Source of the DNA: a virus
DNA: 42,037 bases
IMG/VR virus record: IMGVR_UViG_3300047443_000148
Location: 1-42,037 of that record
Direction: 5' to 3' (one strand)
Position numbers and translations under genes: made by a program
The notes under the pieces: model-generated
What the model was told of the DNA's origin: nothing
Seen by the model: the letters and a program-made list of their open reading frames with translations, nothing else
Databases searched by the model: none
Shown here: in pieces, positions 15,540-24,426 of the stretch
How positions within the stretch are numbered: position 1 is the stretch's first letter
How the letters are laid out: each line of letters opens with the position of its first letter

Positions 15540-17560
15540 ACCTCGTTATTACCGCGCGCGACGAGACCGCTCGCGCATTCCGAGCTATCAACGCACGCGC
15601 GTCGAGGCTGGGCCGTTCGTTCGTCGTCCCCGGCGGTGAGTCCCTGGGTGAGAAGATCCTGAAGGGTCTCCGCCCTGTCGGCGCCCGCATCCGCTCTCTC
15701 TTCTCCGGCGGTATCTCCGGCCTCCCGGGGCGTGTCGGCCACGCGTTCGTCGCTGGCGTCCGCGGGGTGCCGGGGCTGCTCCGGCGTACGTTCTCCGGCG
15801 GCTTGCGAGGTGTGGCCGGAGTCGTCGGCCGGGGCCTCACGACGGGCGTCCGGGCTGCTGGGCGTGGCATCCGCAGCGTGTTCTCGACGGTGTTCTCCGC
15901 GGTCCGCGGTATCGCCTCCCGCATCGGTTCGGTCATCACCGCCTCGATCCGTGGCGGGTTCATCACGACCATGAAGTCGGTGTTCAAGGCTCTCGGGCCG
16001 CTCCTCATCTCGATCCTCGTCCCCGCCGCGTTCGTGGCCCTCTCCATGATCGGTGCTGCTCTGGCCGGTGTTCTCGTGTTCGCGTTCGGTGCCGCCTTCG
16101 TGGGTATCGCCGGGTTCATCGCGTCGAAGGCCCCGGCGGTCAAGTCGGCCTGGTCGAGGATGGTCACCGACGTCAAGGCCGAGTGGGCGTCCGCAGGCCA
16201 GGCCTTCGAGCCGGTCATCATCCACGGCATCGGCCTCCTGCGCCAGATGTCGAGCTCTTTCGTCGGCCCGTTCAAGGAGGCGATGCGCGGGGCTTCCGGC
16301 CCGGTGCAGGACTTCCTGGACCACTTCGCCCAGTCGTTGAAGGACTTCGGGAAGCGCGCGTTCGCGCCGATGATGGAAGGTTTCGACGCATTCCTGCTGG
16401 CCCTGGGCCCGGAGTGGGACCAGATGATGCAGGGTATGGGCGACGCTTTCGGTGCGCTGGGCCGGACGGTCCGCGACCACAGCGGTGAGATCGCGATGGC
16501 GTTCACCGGGATCCTCAGCCTGATCACGACGGCGATCGACATCATCAACTTCTTCGCGAACGCGTGGGTGATCTCGCTGCGGGTGATCACCGCCGGGTTC
16601 GGCTATCTCATCCTGTACGGGGTCCGGCCGCTCCTCGCCGCGATCCTCTTCCTGGCGACATCGGCCCTGGACGGGTTCACGAAGGCGTTCGGCTGGATTC
16701 CCGGTCTGGGCGGCAAGCTGAAGAAGGCCAACCAGGGCTTCAAGGACTGGGCGGCCGGGATCAACAGCAGCCTCACGGACATGGGCAACAACGCCGTCAA
16801 CTGGGGCAAGCGCATGGACGAGGCAAACAAGAAGCGGAAGCTCCAGGTCGACATCGGCCAGTACACGAAGGACCTTGAGCAGGCCCGTGCGGATCTGAAG
16901 GCGACGCTGTCGGCGAAGGCCCAGCAGAAGCTGAAGATGGAAATCCAGGAGTGGACGGCGAAGCTGGCCACGGCACGACAGCAGTTGGCGACGACCACGA
17001 AGGCGAAGGCGAAGGCCGCCCTGAAGGCCGACATCTCGGACCTGGAGCGGAAGATCGCCCGGGCGAGGCGACTGCTGGCCGACCAGAGTCACAGGAAGTC
17101 GCAGTCGGCCATCCGCGGTGACATCTCGGATCTCCAGAAGAAGATCGCTTCGGCCCGGGCTCAGTTGAACGCCCTGAACGGGAAGACCGTCGCCACGTAC
17201 ATCGTGACCACGCACGTCTCCGGTGGCGGCACGGTGGCCCACGAGGGCGGCCGGTACGCCTCCGGGGGTGTGGTCGGCATGGCCATGGGAGGCCTCTCGC
17301 GGGCTTCCCGGCAGGCCCGTGAGGTCATGGTGGGCGAGGCCGGTCCGGAGCTTGTCAGGCTGCCCCCAGGCTCCCACGTGAGGTCGGCCAACGCGACGCG
17401 CAACATGCAGAATGACCGGGGTGGCGCTGGCGGGGGAACGTCCGTGATCGAGCTCAGGTCGGACGGGGGAGCTGCCGCCGACCTGGTCGTGGAGCTCCTG
17501 CGGCGGGCCGTGAAGCGCAACGGCGGTAACGTACAGCTCGCTGTCATGGGAAGGGCTTAA
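15527..17560 (+). CDS. tape measure protein
   Basis: 677 residues, which at about 0.15 nm per residue would set a tail near 100 nm. The N-terminus is basic (A-R-V-N-L-V-I-T-A-R-D-E-T), followed by Gly/Arg/Val-rich repeats (residues 35-140), hydrophobic segments at about 150-210 and 330-380, and then a long coiled coil (430-560) with K-A-D-I-S-D-L and R-G-D-I-S-D-L heptads. Residues 575-620 are Gly-rich (G-G-x-V-A-H-E-G-G-R-Y). The start overlaps the end of the frameshifted chaperone. It measures tail length and probably helps DNA cross the membrane. Confidence 0.9.
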   Translation: MARVNLVITARDETARAFRAINARASRLGRSFVVPGGESLGEKILKGLRPVGARIRSLFSGGISGLPGRVGHAFVAGVRGVPGLLRRTFSGGLRGVAGVVGRGLTTGVRAAGRGIRSVFSTVFSAVRGIASRIGSVITASIRGGFITTMKSVFKALGPLLISILVPAAFVALSMIGAALAGVLVFAFGAAFVGIAGFIASKAPAVKSAWSRMVTDVKAEWASAGQAFEPVIIHGIGLLRQMSSSFVGPFKEAMRGASGPVQDFLDHFAQSLKDFGKRAFAPMMEGFDAFLLALGPEWDQMMQGMGDAFGALGRTVRDHSGEIAMAFTGILSLITTAIDIINFFANAWVISLRVITAGFGYLILYGVRPLLAAILFLATSALDGFTKAFGWIPGLGGKLKKANQGFKDWAAGINSSLTDMGNNAVNWGKRMDEANKKRKLQVDIGQYTKDLEQARADLKATLSAKAQQKLKMEIQEWTAKLATARQQLATTTKAKAKAALKADISDLERKIARARRLLADQSHRKSQSAIRGDISDLQKKIASARAQLNALNGKTVATYIVTTHVSGGGTVAHEGGRYASGGVVGMAMGGLSRASRQAREVMVGEAGPELVRLPPGSHVRSANATRNMQNDRGGAGGGTSVIELRSDGGAAADLVVELLRRAVKRNGGNVQLAVMGRA

Positions 17561-17565
17561 CCGAG

Positions 17566-20500
17566 ATGGCCACATTCGATGCGCGCGTCGAAGCCAAGAT
17601 GGACGGAACGAACTGGACTGACATTTCCGGCGACGTCCTGTACGAGGACAAGATCAGCCTTCAGCTGGGCGCCGGAAACCAGGGAAGCCGGGCCGACGCC
17701 GGGACGTGCTCTTTCCGCCTGCTCAACACCAACGGGGACTACACGCCGGGCAACCCGCAGGGAATCTACTACCCGAACATCGAGCGCAATACGGCGATCC
17801 GGGTATCGGTCAAGTCCGGCGAGGTCGGTCTCCTCCTCCCCGAGGACTCCACGGGGGGCGCCTCCACCCCGGACAATGCGGCCCTGGACATCGTGGGCGA
17901 CATCGACGTCCGGCTCGAGGCTTCGCTATGGAACTGGTCGGCGTCCACGTCTCCCACGGCGACGAATCCGACAGTCGAACTGATCGGGAAGTACGACGTA
18001 AGCCCCAACCGGTCCTGGTTCCTGGGCACCCGCGGCGGGAAGCTGTACTTCGAATGGTCGAACGACGGCACGACGGTCCTGTCGGCGACGGCAACCGACA
18101 CCCTGCACCTCCCCGGCTCTTCGCCCAGGATGGCCGTCCGGGTGACCCTCGACGTCGACAACGGCGCCGCCGGTAAGACTGTCACGTTCTATCGGGCGGA
18201 CTCGATCACCGGGGACTGGGAGCAGGTCGGCGCCGCTGTAACCACGGCGGGAACGACGTCCATCGCCAACTCGACGGCAGCGCTCAAGGTGGGCGACGCC
18301 ACGGTGTTCAGCTTCCTGCCCTTCGCGGTGGGCGTCATCCACAAGGCGGAGGTCCGCAGCGGGATCGGCGGTTCCGCCGTCGCGAACCCCGACTTCACCA
18401 TTCAGGCCGATGGCGCCACCTCGTTCGCCGATGCGGCTGGCCGGACGTGGACGAAGTCGGGATCGGCGGAGATCACCAACCGGAAGATCCGTTTCAGCGG
18501 GGAAGCCGCCTCGTGGAAGCCGGGAAGGCATCAGAGGTCGTTCAAGTACGTCGAAGTCGAAGCGGGCGGCATACTGCGCAGGCTCGACAAGGCCGACTCG
18601 GTGCTGAAGTCGGCGATGTACCGCGACCTGACTTCCCCGACGAGGACGAACATCATCGGGTACTGGCCGATGGAGGACGGCACCGACGCCACCCAGATCT
18701 CCACGCCCATAGACGGGGCGGAGGCGATGACGGTCGTCGGCGATGTCGACCTTTCGTCGTATTCTCTCTGGGCAGCCTCCGCGCCGATTCCCACTTTCAA
18801 CACCGGCTACACATGGGCGGAAGCGCCCGTGTATACGGTGACGGGCCAGACTTCCATCCGGTTCTTTATCGCCCCTCCCGCTACCGGGGTGGCGACCAGC
18901 CAGCAGATCGTTTCTATTCCGACGACGGGAACCGCCGGACAGTGGAGGCTCATCCTCGACACGGCGGGCAACCTGGAGTTGCGGGCGTTCGACGCGACAG
19001 GAACGCAGATCTTTACGACGGGCGTCCTGGTGTTCGCCCTCAACGGAGCCCGCCGGATGCTGATCCTGGAATTCACGCAGAGTGGCCCCGATATCACCGC
19101 TAATGTCGTCACGAAGGACGTCGCAACCCTTTCCACCCTCGTTGTCGGCAGCACGGTGGCCGGTTTCACGTTCGGGCGCGTCAACGGCATCAAGCTGGGC
19201 GGGGGTGGCGACGCCTCCGGCATGGCCATCGGGCAGCTCACGATCGCCGACAGCCTGGCCGCCTACACGAACACGGCTGGAGCTATCCAGAACTGGTACC
19301 GGGAAACCGCTACAGACCGTCTGGCCCGCCTCACCGCGGAGGAGGGCCTCCCCTTCCACCAGTCGGGCATTTCGACCACGCAGCAGGGCGGCCAGGGGGA
19401 ATCGGATATCGTCACCCTCATGCGGGATGTCGAGGCCACCGAGTATGGCATTTTCGCCGAATCCCGGGACCGCAGCGGGCTTTACTACCGGACTCCGGAT
19501 TCGCTTTCCTCGCAGAAGCCGGTCATCACACTGACGTACACCGACGGGGCTTCGGCGCCCATCGTGGAGCCTTTCGAGCCGGTGTACGACGACGACATCC
19601 TCGTGAACGATTTCACGGCGACCAGGCGCGACGGCGGCGCTATGCGCTACGAGGAAACCTCGGGCCGCCTTTCGACTTCGTCCCCTCCCGCCGGTGCGGG
19701 GCGCTACGAGACCGGCGACACGTTCAACGTGGCATACGAAGCGCAGGCCGGTGATGTGGCGGGCTGGGCTGTTCACCTGGGAACTTTCGAGGGGGCGCGG
19801 TTCGGTGAGCTGACGGTCCGGCTGGAGAAGAAGACGGCTCTCGTCAACACGTTCTGCCGCGTCTACGTGGGCGACGTCATCACGGTCACGAATGTGCCGC
19901 TCGACCTTGCCGGTACGTCCACGGTGAAGCTCCGCGTCGAGGGCTACCGCGAGATCATCGACCAGTTCACGTGGCAGATCATCTACGTCATGTCCCCGGC
20001 GGAGCCCTGGGATACCGGTTTCGCCGGATACGACAACAAAGGCTTCCAGCCCGAGCAGTTCGCGTGGGCGGACACCGACGGCTCCACGCTCACCGCGTCC
20101 CTGACGACCAGCTCGACCACCGCGGGGATCCTCACGAACCGGACGGGGCCGGTGTGGACGTCCGACCCGTACGACACTCCTTACGATCTGAAGACCGACG
20201 GGGAGATCGTGCGGGTGACGGCGCCGGGCGGGCTCGTCAACTCCAACCCGTTCTTCGACGTCGACGCCACCGGCTGGACGGGCCTCCACTCGTCGGTCGT
20301 CGGCTCGACGGCGTTCGTCAATCCGCATCCGGCGGCCGTCGGCTCGCTGAAGATCACACCCACTGGCGGGTTCACCACCGCGGAGGCTTTCTCCGCGACG
20401 ACAGCCAACGACACGGTGACGCGGGGGGCCGACTACGTCGCCTCGGCGTGGCTGTACAGCCCTACCGGCTGGGCGTCCGGCGTGACCCCGGCCATCGACT

Positions 20501-21414
20501 GGTACACGAACGCGGGGGCTTTCATCAGCACCTCGTCGACCACCTCGACGGCCCTCACCGCCCAGCAGTGGCTGTTCGTCAAGGCGACGTTCACCGCTCC
20601 GGCTACCGCGGGCAAGGCCGCCGTGCGGGTCATTCAGACGGGAACGCCCGCCACCACGGACATCTATTACGCGTGGGCGGTGCGGTTCAGCCGGCTGAAG
20701 GCGTCGGCGGTATACGACAACTTCGGGCGGACCGACACCGATACGTGGACGCTGTCCGACTCGGGCAACACCTGGTCGAACAACGGTACGGCCGCCGACT
20801 ACGACGTCCTCACCGGCTTCGGGCGTCACACCCATCCGGCCGCGTCGGTAGGTCATCATTCGACCACGACGGCCCCTCACGCCGACGGCGACCTGTATGC
20901 CGACATCACGACGGCCGCCCTGTCGACGGGGGCGTCGCAGTTCGCGGGGGCCCTCCTGCGCTACGCGGACATCGACAACCTGTACGAGGCCCGCGTCGAG
21001 TTCACCACGGCCAACGCGATCAACCTGACGGTCCGCAAGAGGGTCGCCGCCGTCGAAACCCAGCTCGGGTCGTTCGCTACGGCTTTCACGCACGTCGCCG
21101 GAACGTACATGCGGGTCCGGTTCCAGATCTCCGGCTCAACCCTGAAGGCCCGCATCTGGCCCGCCACGGCGGTCGAGCCGATGAACTGGAACATAGAGGT
21201 CACCGACTCCGCCCTGACCGCAGCCGGTAGTGTGGGCGTCAAGTCGGTACGGAACGCCGGTAACACCAACGCGAACGCCATCTTCCAGTTCGACAACTTC
21301 GATCTGGTCAATCCGCAGACGTTCGTGATAGCGCGCTCCATCAACAGCGTGGTCAAAGCGCATTCGGCTGGCGCGGCGATCGCGCTGGCAACCCCGGCCG
21401 TACCTGGAATCTGA
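17566..21414 (+). CDS. large multidomain minor tail protein with lectin-like domains, 1282 aa
   Basis: ATG at 17566 lies shortly after the tape measure stop. Residues 1-90 are a tail-hub-like N-terminus (V-E-A-K-M-D-G-T-N-W-T-D-I, D-Y-T-P-G-N-P). About 95-300 and 360-560 look like concanavalin/LamG-type sandwiches (the second starts I-I-G-Y-W-P-M-E-D). About 560-870 holds the tail-tip region. About 885-1045 is a CBM4/9-like module (N-S-N-P-F-F-D onward). About 1050-1265 is another lectin-like module (D-N-F-G-R-T-D). It is the probable tail tip and receptor-binding protein recognising cell-wall glycans. Domain limits are estimates. Confidence 0.8.
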   Translation: MATFDARVEAKMDGTNWTDISGDVLYEDKISLQLGAGNQGSRADAGTCSFRLLNTNGDYTPGNPQGIYYPNIERNTAIRVSVKSGEVGLLLPEDSTGGASTPDNAALDIVGDIDVRLEASLWNWSASTSPTATNPTVELIGKYDVSPNRSWFLGTRGGKLYFEWSNDGTTVLSATATDTLHLPGSSPRMAVRVTLDVDNGAAGKTVTFYRADSITGDWEQVGAAVTTAGTTSIANSTAALKVGDATVFSFLPFAVGVIHKAEVRSGIGGSAVANPDFTIQADGATSFADAAGRTWTKSGSAEITNRKIRFSGEAASWKPGRHQRSFKYVEVEAGGILRRLDKADSVLKSAMYRDLTSPTRTNIIGYWPMEDGTDATQISTPIDGAEAMTVVGDVDLSSYSLWAASAPIPTFNTGYTWAEAPVYTVTGQTSIRFFIAPPATGVATSQQIVSIPTTGTAGQWRLILDTAGNLELRAFDATGTQIFTTGVLVFALNGARRMLILEFTQSGPDITANVVTKDVATLSTLVVGSTVAGFTFGRVNGIKLGGGGDASGMAIGQLTIADSLAAYTNTAGAIQNWYRETATDRLARLTAEEGLPFHQSGISTTQQGGQGESDIVTLMRDVEATEYGIFAESRDRSGLYYRTPDSLSSQKPVITLTYTDGASAPIVEPFEPVYDDDILVNDFTATRRDGGAMRYEETSGRLSTSSPPAGAGRYETGDTFNVAYEAQAGDVAGWAVHLGTFEGARFGELTVRLEKKTALVNTFCRVYVGDVITVTNVPLDLAGTSTVKLRVEGYREIIDQFTWQIIYVMSPAEPWDTGFAGYDNKGFQPEQFAWADTDGSTLTASLTTSSTTAGILTNRTGPVWTSDPYDTPYDLKTDGEIVRVTAPGGLVNSNPFFDVDATGWTGLHSSVVGSTAFVNPHPAAVGSLKITPTGGFTTAEAFSATTANDTVTRGADYVASAWLYSPTGWASGVTPAIDWYTNAGAFISTSSTTSTALTAQQWLFVKATFTAPATAGKAAVRVIQTGTPATTDIYYAWAVRFSRLKASAVYDNFGRTDTDTWTLSDSGNTWSNNGTAADYDVLTGFGRHTHPAASVGHHSTTTAPHADGDLYADITTAALSTGASQFAGALLRYADIDNLYEARVEFTTANAINLTVRKRVAAVETQLGSFATAFTHVAGTYMRVRFQISGSTLKARIWPATAVEPMNWNIEVTDSALTAAGSVGVKSVRNAGNTNANAIFQFDNFDLVNPQTFVIARSINSVVKAHSAGAAIALATPAVPGI

Positions 21415-21424
21415 GGAGTGAACT

Positions 21425-21868
21425 GTGGCAATCTGGCTGGCCGGTAACCGCATTACGGCGACCAAACTGAACGAGTACTCGACCGAGCAGGAAGACACCA
21501 CCGCGGGCCGCACGACGACGTCGACGACGTTCACCGACCTGTCGGGCGGCGCTTTCTCCGCCTCGGTGACGGTGCCTTTCTCCGGGACCGTCCTGGTGAC
21601 GATCCGGTGTACGCAGCGCAACTCGACCACGAACAACAGCATCACGTCGTTCGACGCTTCCGGCTCGGTGTCCGGTTCCGTCTACTCGGCGTCGACAACG
21701 GCGGCGGTCATTGTCACCAACACGAACAACTTCAGCCTGACGCTCCAGAAGCGCCTGACAGGCCTCGTCGCCGGTGAAACTCTCACGGTGACGTCGAAGC
21801 ACCGCGTGAACGCCGCGTCCACCCTGACCGCCGACTACCGCATCATCATCCTGGAGAGCGTCCAGTGA
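21425..21868 (+). CDS. putative tail fibre or minor tail protein, 147 aa
   Basis: GTG at 21425 follows a GAGGAGTG site. It begins A-I-W-L-A-G-N-R-I-T-A-T-K-L-N, a start seen in many actinophage small tail fibre proteins. The rest is Thr/Ser/Val-rich beta structure ending I-I-L-E-S-V-Q. Its stop overlaps the start of the GH43-like gene, so both are probably made together in the late programme. Confidence 0.65.
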   Translation: MAIWLAGNRITATKLNEYSTEQEDTTAGRTTTSTTFTDLSGGAFSASVTVPFSGTVLVTIRCTQRNSTTNNSITSFDASGSVSGSVYSASTTAAVIVTNTNNFSLTLQKRLTGLVAGETLTVTSKHRVNAASTLTADYRIIILESVQ

Positions 21869-22959
21869 ACCGCTACCTGGTGGCCTTGCTGGCTTCTGTC
21901 CTGCTACTGCTGGGCGTGGGCCCCGCCTCGGGTACCGCCACCCCGTCGGCCCCGGTGACCGTCGCCGGTGTCGACCTGCACGATACGACGGTCAAGAAGT
22001 TCGGCGACACGTACTACATGTACGGCTCGATGTACGGGTGCGGCTACGAGTGGTACATCGCGAACACGCCCTGGTGCGGATTCGGTGTGTCGACGGCACC
22101 CGGCCTCGACGGCCCGTGGACGGCCCCGAAGGCCCTGTTCGCCCCGTCGTCGACGGATCCTTCGCTCAACCAGACGTGGCAGTCGACGTGTGGTGGCACC
22201 GGCCAGGGGTGTTTCAACCCGCGGATGATCCAGCGGTCGGGCTGGGGCAACGACGACGGGGTGTTCATTCTGTGGTTCAACGCGCCGCGCCAGTACACTC
22301 TGGGCGCCTCGAACGCCTACAACTCGATGGGCTGCAACGGCCCAGCAGGTCCCTGTGGGCCTACGGCGGGCGCCCCGTCGGGTTCCTACACGAAGCCCGC
22401 CCTGGACGTCTGTGCGGCCAATGGCGACTTCGGGATCATCGACTCGGGCCAGGGGGGCCGTCCGGCGATCGTCTGCACCCGGGCCAGCAACACCGGGCTT
22501 TCGATCCAGGAACTCAACTGGTCGGGAACCGGCGGCAACACCGGCGTCGGCACCACCACGGTGGCCGGTATCACGGGAGCCGAGGGGCCCGGCGGATGGT
22601 GGGATCCAGTCGCCCAGCAGTACGTCCTCACCTACTCCGACCAGGGCTGCGGCTACTGCGCGGGCACGCCCACCGGGTACGCCGTGTCGCCGTCGCTGTA
22701 CTCGGGCTGGACGGTTCCCGCCAATGTCGGCTGGGGTGCACCGGTGTGGGGCCGCCGGATCTTCAGCCCCAATTCGTGCGGGGGGCAACCGCGGACGGTC
22801 ACCGTCCTCGACGGCCAGCCGTATCAGATCGTCGACCTGTGGCTGGGTACCCGTAACGAGACGGCCGCCGACACGGTGATCTCTCCGTTGTCGTACGCCC
22901 CGGCTACGGGGGCTGTCGGCAACGTGTGGGTTCCCCCGGTGGGGTATCCCTGCCGGTAG
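21865..22959 (+). CDS. secreted GH43-like five-bladed beta-propeller protein, 364 aa
   Basis: Residues 1-23 are a signal peptide (basic start, L-A-S-V-L-L-L-L-G-V core, A-S-G cleavage region). The body shows glycoside hydrolase family 43 patterns: H39-D40 with F-G-D-T-Y-Y-M-Y-G-S as the catalytic-base blade, C-F-N-P-R-M in the next blade, candidate modulating acids D188 and D193, and E240 in G-A-E-G-P-G-G-W-W as the likely acid. Many cysteines suggest disulfides outside the cell. It probably acts on arabinose- or galactose-containing glycans of the host envelope or surroundings. Last gene of the structural operon. Substrate unknown. Confidence 0.65.
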   Translation: MNRYLVALLASVLLLLGVGPASGTATPSAPVTVAGVDLHDTTVKKFGDTYYMYGSMYGCGYEWYIANTPWCGFGVSTAPGLDGPWTAPKALFAPSSTDPSLNQTWQSTCGGTGQGCFNPRMIQRSGWGNDDGVFILWFNAPRQYTLGASNAYNSMGCNGPAGPCGPTAGAPSGSYTKPALDVCAANGDFGIIDSGQGGRPAIVCTRASNTGLSIQELNWSGTGGNTGVGTTTVAGITGAEGPGGWWDPVAQQYVLTYSDQGCGYCAGTPTGYAVSPSLYSGWTVPANVGWGAPVWGRRIFSPNSCGGQPRTVTVLDGQPYQIVDLWLGTRNETAADTVISPLSYAPATGAVGNVWVPPVGYPCR

Positions 22960-23031
22960 GTGCTATGATCGGCGGTGGGACAGAAGAGACCGGTGCCTCG
23001 GGCCCTTCGGGATGGGTAGCACAGCACAGAG

Positions 23032-23065
23032 AAGCCCCTCAGCGTTTAGGGCCGCTGAGGGGCTT
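23032..23065. terminator. bidirectional hairpin between convergent operons
   Basis: A perfect 13-base stem (23032-23044 with 23053-23065) with an eight-base loop lies midway between the GH43-like gene and the leftward papain-like gene. It can end transcription from either side. The flanks are not T-rich. Confidence 0.8.
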
Positions 23066-23076
23066 CGTTCTGTCTG

Positions 23077-23574
23077 TCAGGCGGAGGGCTGCCGCAGGTA
23101 CTCCCGGTACAGGTCGCCGGGGGTGACGTCTCCGGGCCAGCGCCCGTCCTGGAAGATCTCCCACCCTCCGGCCTCGGCGGCGTAGTCCGCCAACTGCGAG
23201 CAGATCATGTGCTTGCTCGTGGCGATATAACGCCGCAGGTGGGGGGCCGGAATGTGCAGCCGGTGGGCGGCGATCGCGGCGTAGTCGGCGAAGGAGTACG
23301 GCCTCCCGACGAGCAGCCGGGCACATCCGGCGACCTCGTCCCGATACCGGTCGGGGCAGCGGAGGTAGACGGCGTCGGGGTGCCAGTTCTCGACGCGCAC
23401 GGCCCCGCCCGGCATGGCCTCGACGATCTCGCCACCGCCGGTGTAGACGAAGGCGTGCTCGTAGTCGGCGTAGCCGTCACCGTTGAGCCACTGGGCGAAC
23501 CGGATGGCCTTACCTCCGGCGCCGGTGATCTTGCACAGTCCGATGTCTCCGGGCTGCGGCTGGTACTCGCTCAA
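23077..23574 (-). CDS. permuted papain-like (NlpC/P60, YiiX-type) hydrolase, 165 aa
   Basis: The order of motifs is that of circularly permuted NlpC/P60 enzymes. G-D-I-G-L comes first (residues 9-13), the catalytic His H40 lies in Y-E-H-A-F-V-Y-T-G, E52 sits in I-V-E-A, and the catalytic Cys C125 lies in M-I-C-S-Q-L-A-D-Y-A. Members hydrolyse amide or acyl bonds; some cut peptidoglycan peptides. No signal peptide is present. It is the last gene of the Pup/SsgA-like operon and follows a small membrane peptide, so it could be an auxiliary lysis enzyme. A role in protein or lipid de-modification is possible but speculative. Confidence 0.7.
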   Translation of the reverse strand: MSEYQPQPGDIGLCKITGAGGKAIRFAQWLNGDGYADYEHAFVYTGGGEIVEAMPGGAVRVENWHPDAVYLRCPDRYRDEVAGCARLLVGRPYSFADYAAIAAHRLHIPAPHLRRYIATSKHMICSQLADYAAEAGGWEIFQDGRWPGDVTPGDLYREYLRQPSA

Positions 23575-23696
23575 CGTCCCCGCCCCCCGCCGGACGTCCC
23601 GCCGAAGAGCAGGATGAGGGCGACGATGATGATGAGGCCGACTCCGCCGCCTCCGACGCTCGTGGACGTTTCTGCTGCCTGGTACCAGTTCATCAT
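23571..23696 (-). CDS. single-pass membrane peptide, 41 aa
   Basis: ATG at 23696 (or the adjacent ATG at 23693) follows a GGAGGG site. The N-terminus is M-M-N-W-Y-Q, then a Gly-rich stretch, one hydrophobic helix (about residues 19-33, V-G-L-I-I-I-V-A-L-I-L-L) and a Gly/Arg tail. It overlaps the genes on both sides. It could be a small holin or antiholin, or a membrane anchor for the papain-like enzyme next to it. Confidence 0.6.
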   Translation of the reverse strand: MMNWYQAAETSTSVGGGGVGLIIIVALILLFGGTSGGGRGR

Positions 23697-24007
23697 GATC
23701 CCTCCAGTTCGACGCGCGCCCTCAGGGCGGCGATCTTCGACTCCAGGTAGGCTTCCGGGTCCTCGACCCAGTCGTGCAGGGCGACCATCGCGGTGATGAC
23801 GACGTCGCACAGCTCGTTGGCCACGTCCAGCTCGGTGTGGCTGAAGCCCTTCCGCTTGTTGGCGCCTGCCTGCCCGATGAAGGCCTCCATGACCTCGCCG
23901 ACCTCCTCGGACAGTTTCATCAGGCGTAGGTCAGCGCCGTCGAGCTCGAGGTCGCACCCTTCCTGGTGGTCACGGATCTTGCGATGGATCTGGCTGTACA
24001 CGCTCAT
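23693..24007 (-). CDS. MazG-like nucleotide pyrophosphohydrolase, 104 aa
   Basis: All-alpha fold with the diagnostic acids E35-x-x-E38 (S-E-E-V-G-E-V) and E65-x-x-D68 (N-E-L-C-D-V-V-I), which bind magnesium and nucleoside triphosphates. Phage MazG-like enzymes adjust nucleotide pools or reduce alarmone-linked starvation signals. The gene overlaps the SsgA-like gene upstream and the membrane peptide downstream, so it belongs to the same operon. The length is usual for single-domain phage versions. Confidence 0.8.
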   Translation of the reverse strand: MSVYSQIHRKIRDHQEGCDLELDGADLRLMKLSEEVGEVMEAFIGQAGANKRKGFSHTELDVANELCDVVITAMVALHDWVEDPEAYLESKIAALRARVELEGS

Positions 24008-24426
24008 GCCTCTTCCTCCAGGAGTTCGCGGAGCTCGATGTCGATGAGGTCGTCGAGGTGGCTTCCCTCCGGATCGACCACGGAGTACGCGTGGGCGGCT
24101 TCGTCCATGAACCCGATGACCCGGTCGAGGGGGAGCGCCAGGTCGGCGTGCCCTTCCCTGTTGTTCAGGCAGACGAGGAGGGCGCCCGTTCCGGAGGCCT
24201 TCACCTTGACGTCGCCGTCACCCTGAGCCTCGATGCTCAGCGCCCCCCGGGCGAGGAGCTCGTAGGAGAGCATCCAGACGACGTCGTCGTCCTCCTCCTT
24301 CTCGATGATCATCTGAACGGCGAGGGGGTCGTAGTCCTCGTCGAACGACAGGGTCACGTCCAGCGGTATGTGGACCTTCCTGTCGGCTACCTTGAGCAGG
24401 ATTCCGTGCATCTTGCTACTGATCAT
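24004..24426 (-). CDS. SsgA/SsgB-like sporulation and cell-division regulator homologue, 140 aa
   Basis: SsgA-like proteins are found in morphologically complex actinomycetes, where SsgB and SsgA position FtsZ at sporulation septa. This protein has their length and succession of motifs: Y-D-P-L-A-V at residues 32-37, V-V-W-M-L-S-Y-E-L-L-A-R-G at 49-61, G-D-G-D-V-K-V at 69-75, C-L-N-N-R-E-G-H-A-D-L at 86-96, a L-P-L-D-R-V-I-G-F segment and an acidic helical C-terminus (L-D-D-L-I-D-I-E-L-R-E-L-L). ATG at 24426 overlaps the primase-polymerase stop. The family call rests on remembered SsgB sequence; the effect on the host is inference. It probably binds or competes with host division partners. 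Confidence 0.85.
   Translation of the reverse strand: MISSKMHGILLKVADRKVHIPLDVTLSFDEDYDPLAVQMIIEKEEDDDVVWMLSYELLARGALSIEAQGDGDVKVKASGTGALLVCLNNREGHADLALPLDRVIGFMDEAAHAYSVVDPEGSHLDDLIDIELRELLEEEA

Noticed and set aside
17926-21093. Very long open frame of about 1055 codons antisense to the minor tail gene
   Set aside because: It is a GC-rich mirror of a real gene, Arg/Gly/Val-rich with no ribosome site or family-like motifs. Similar antisense frames occur under the terminase, capsid and tape measure genes.
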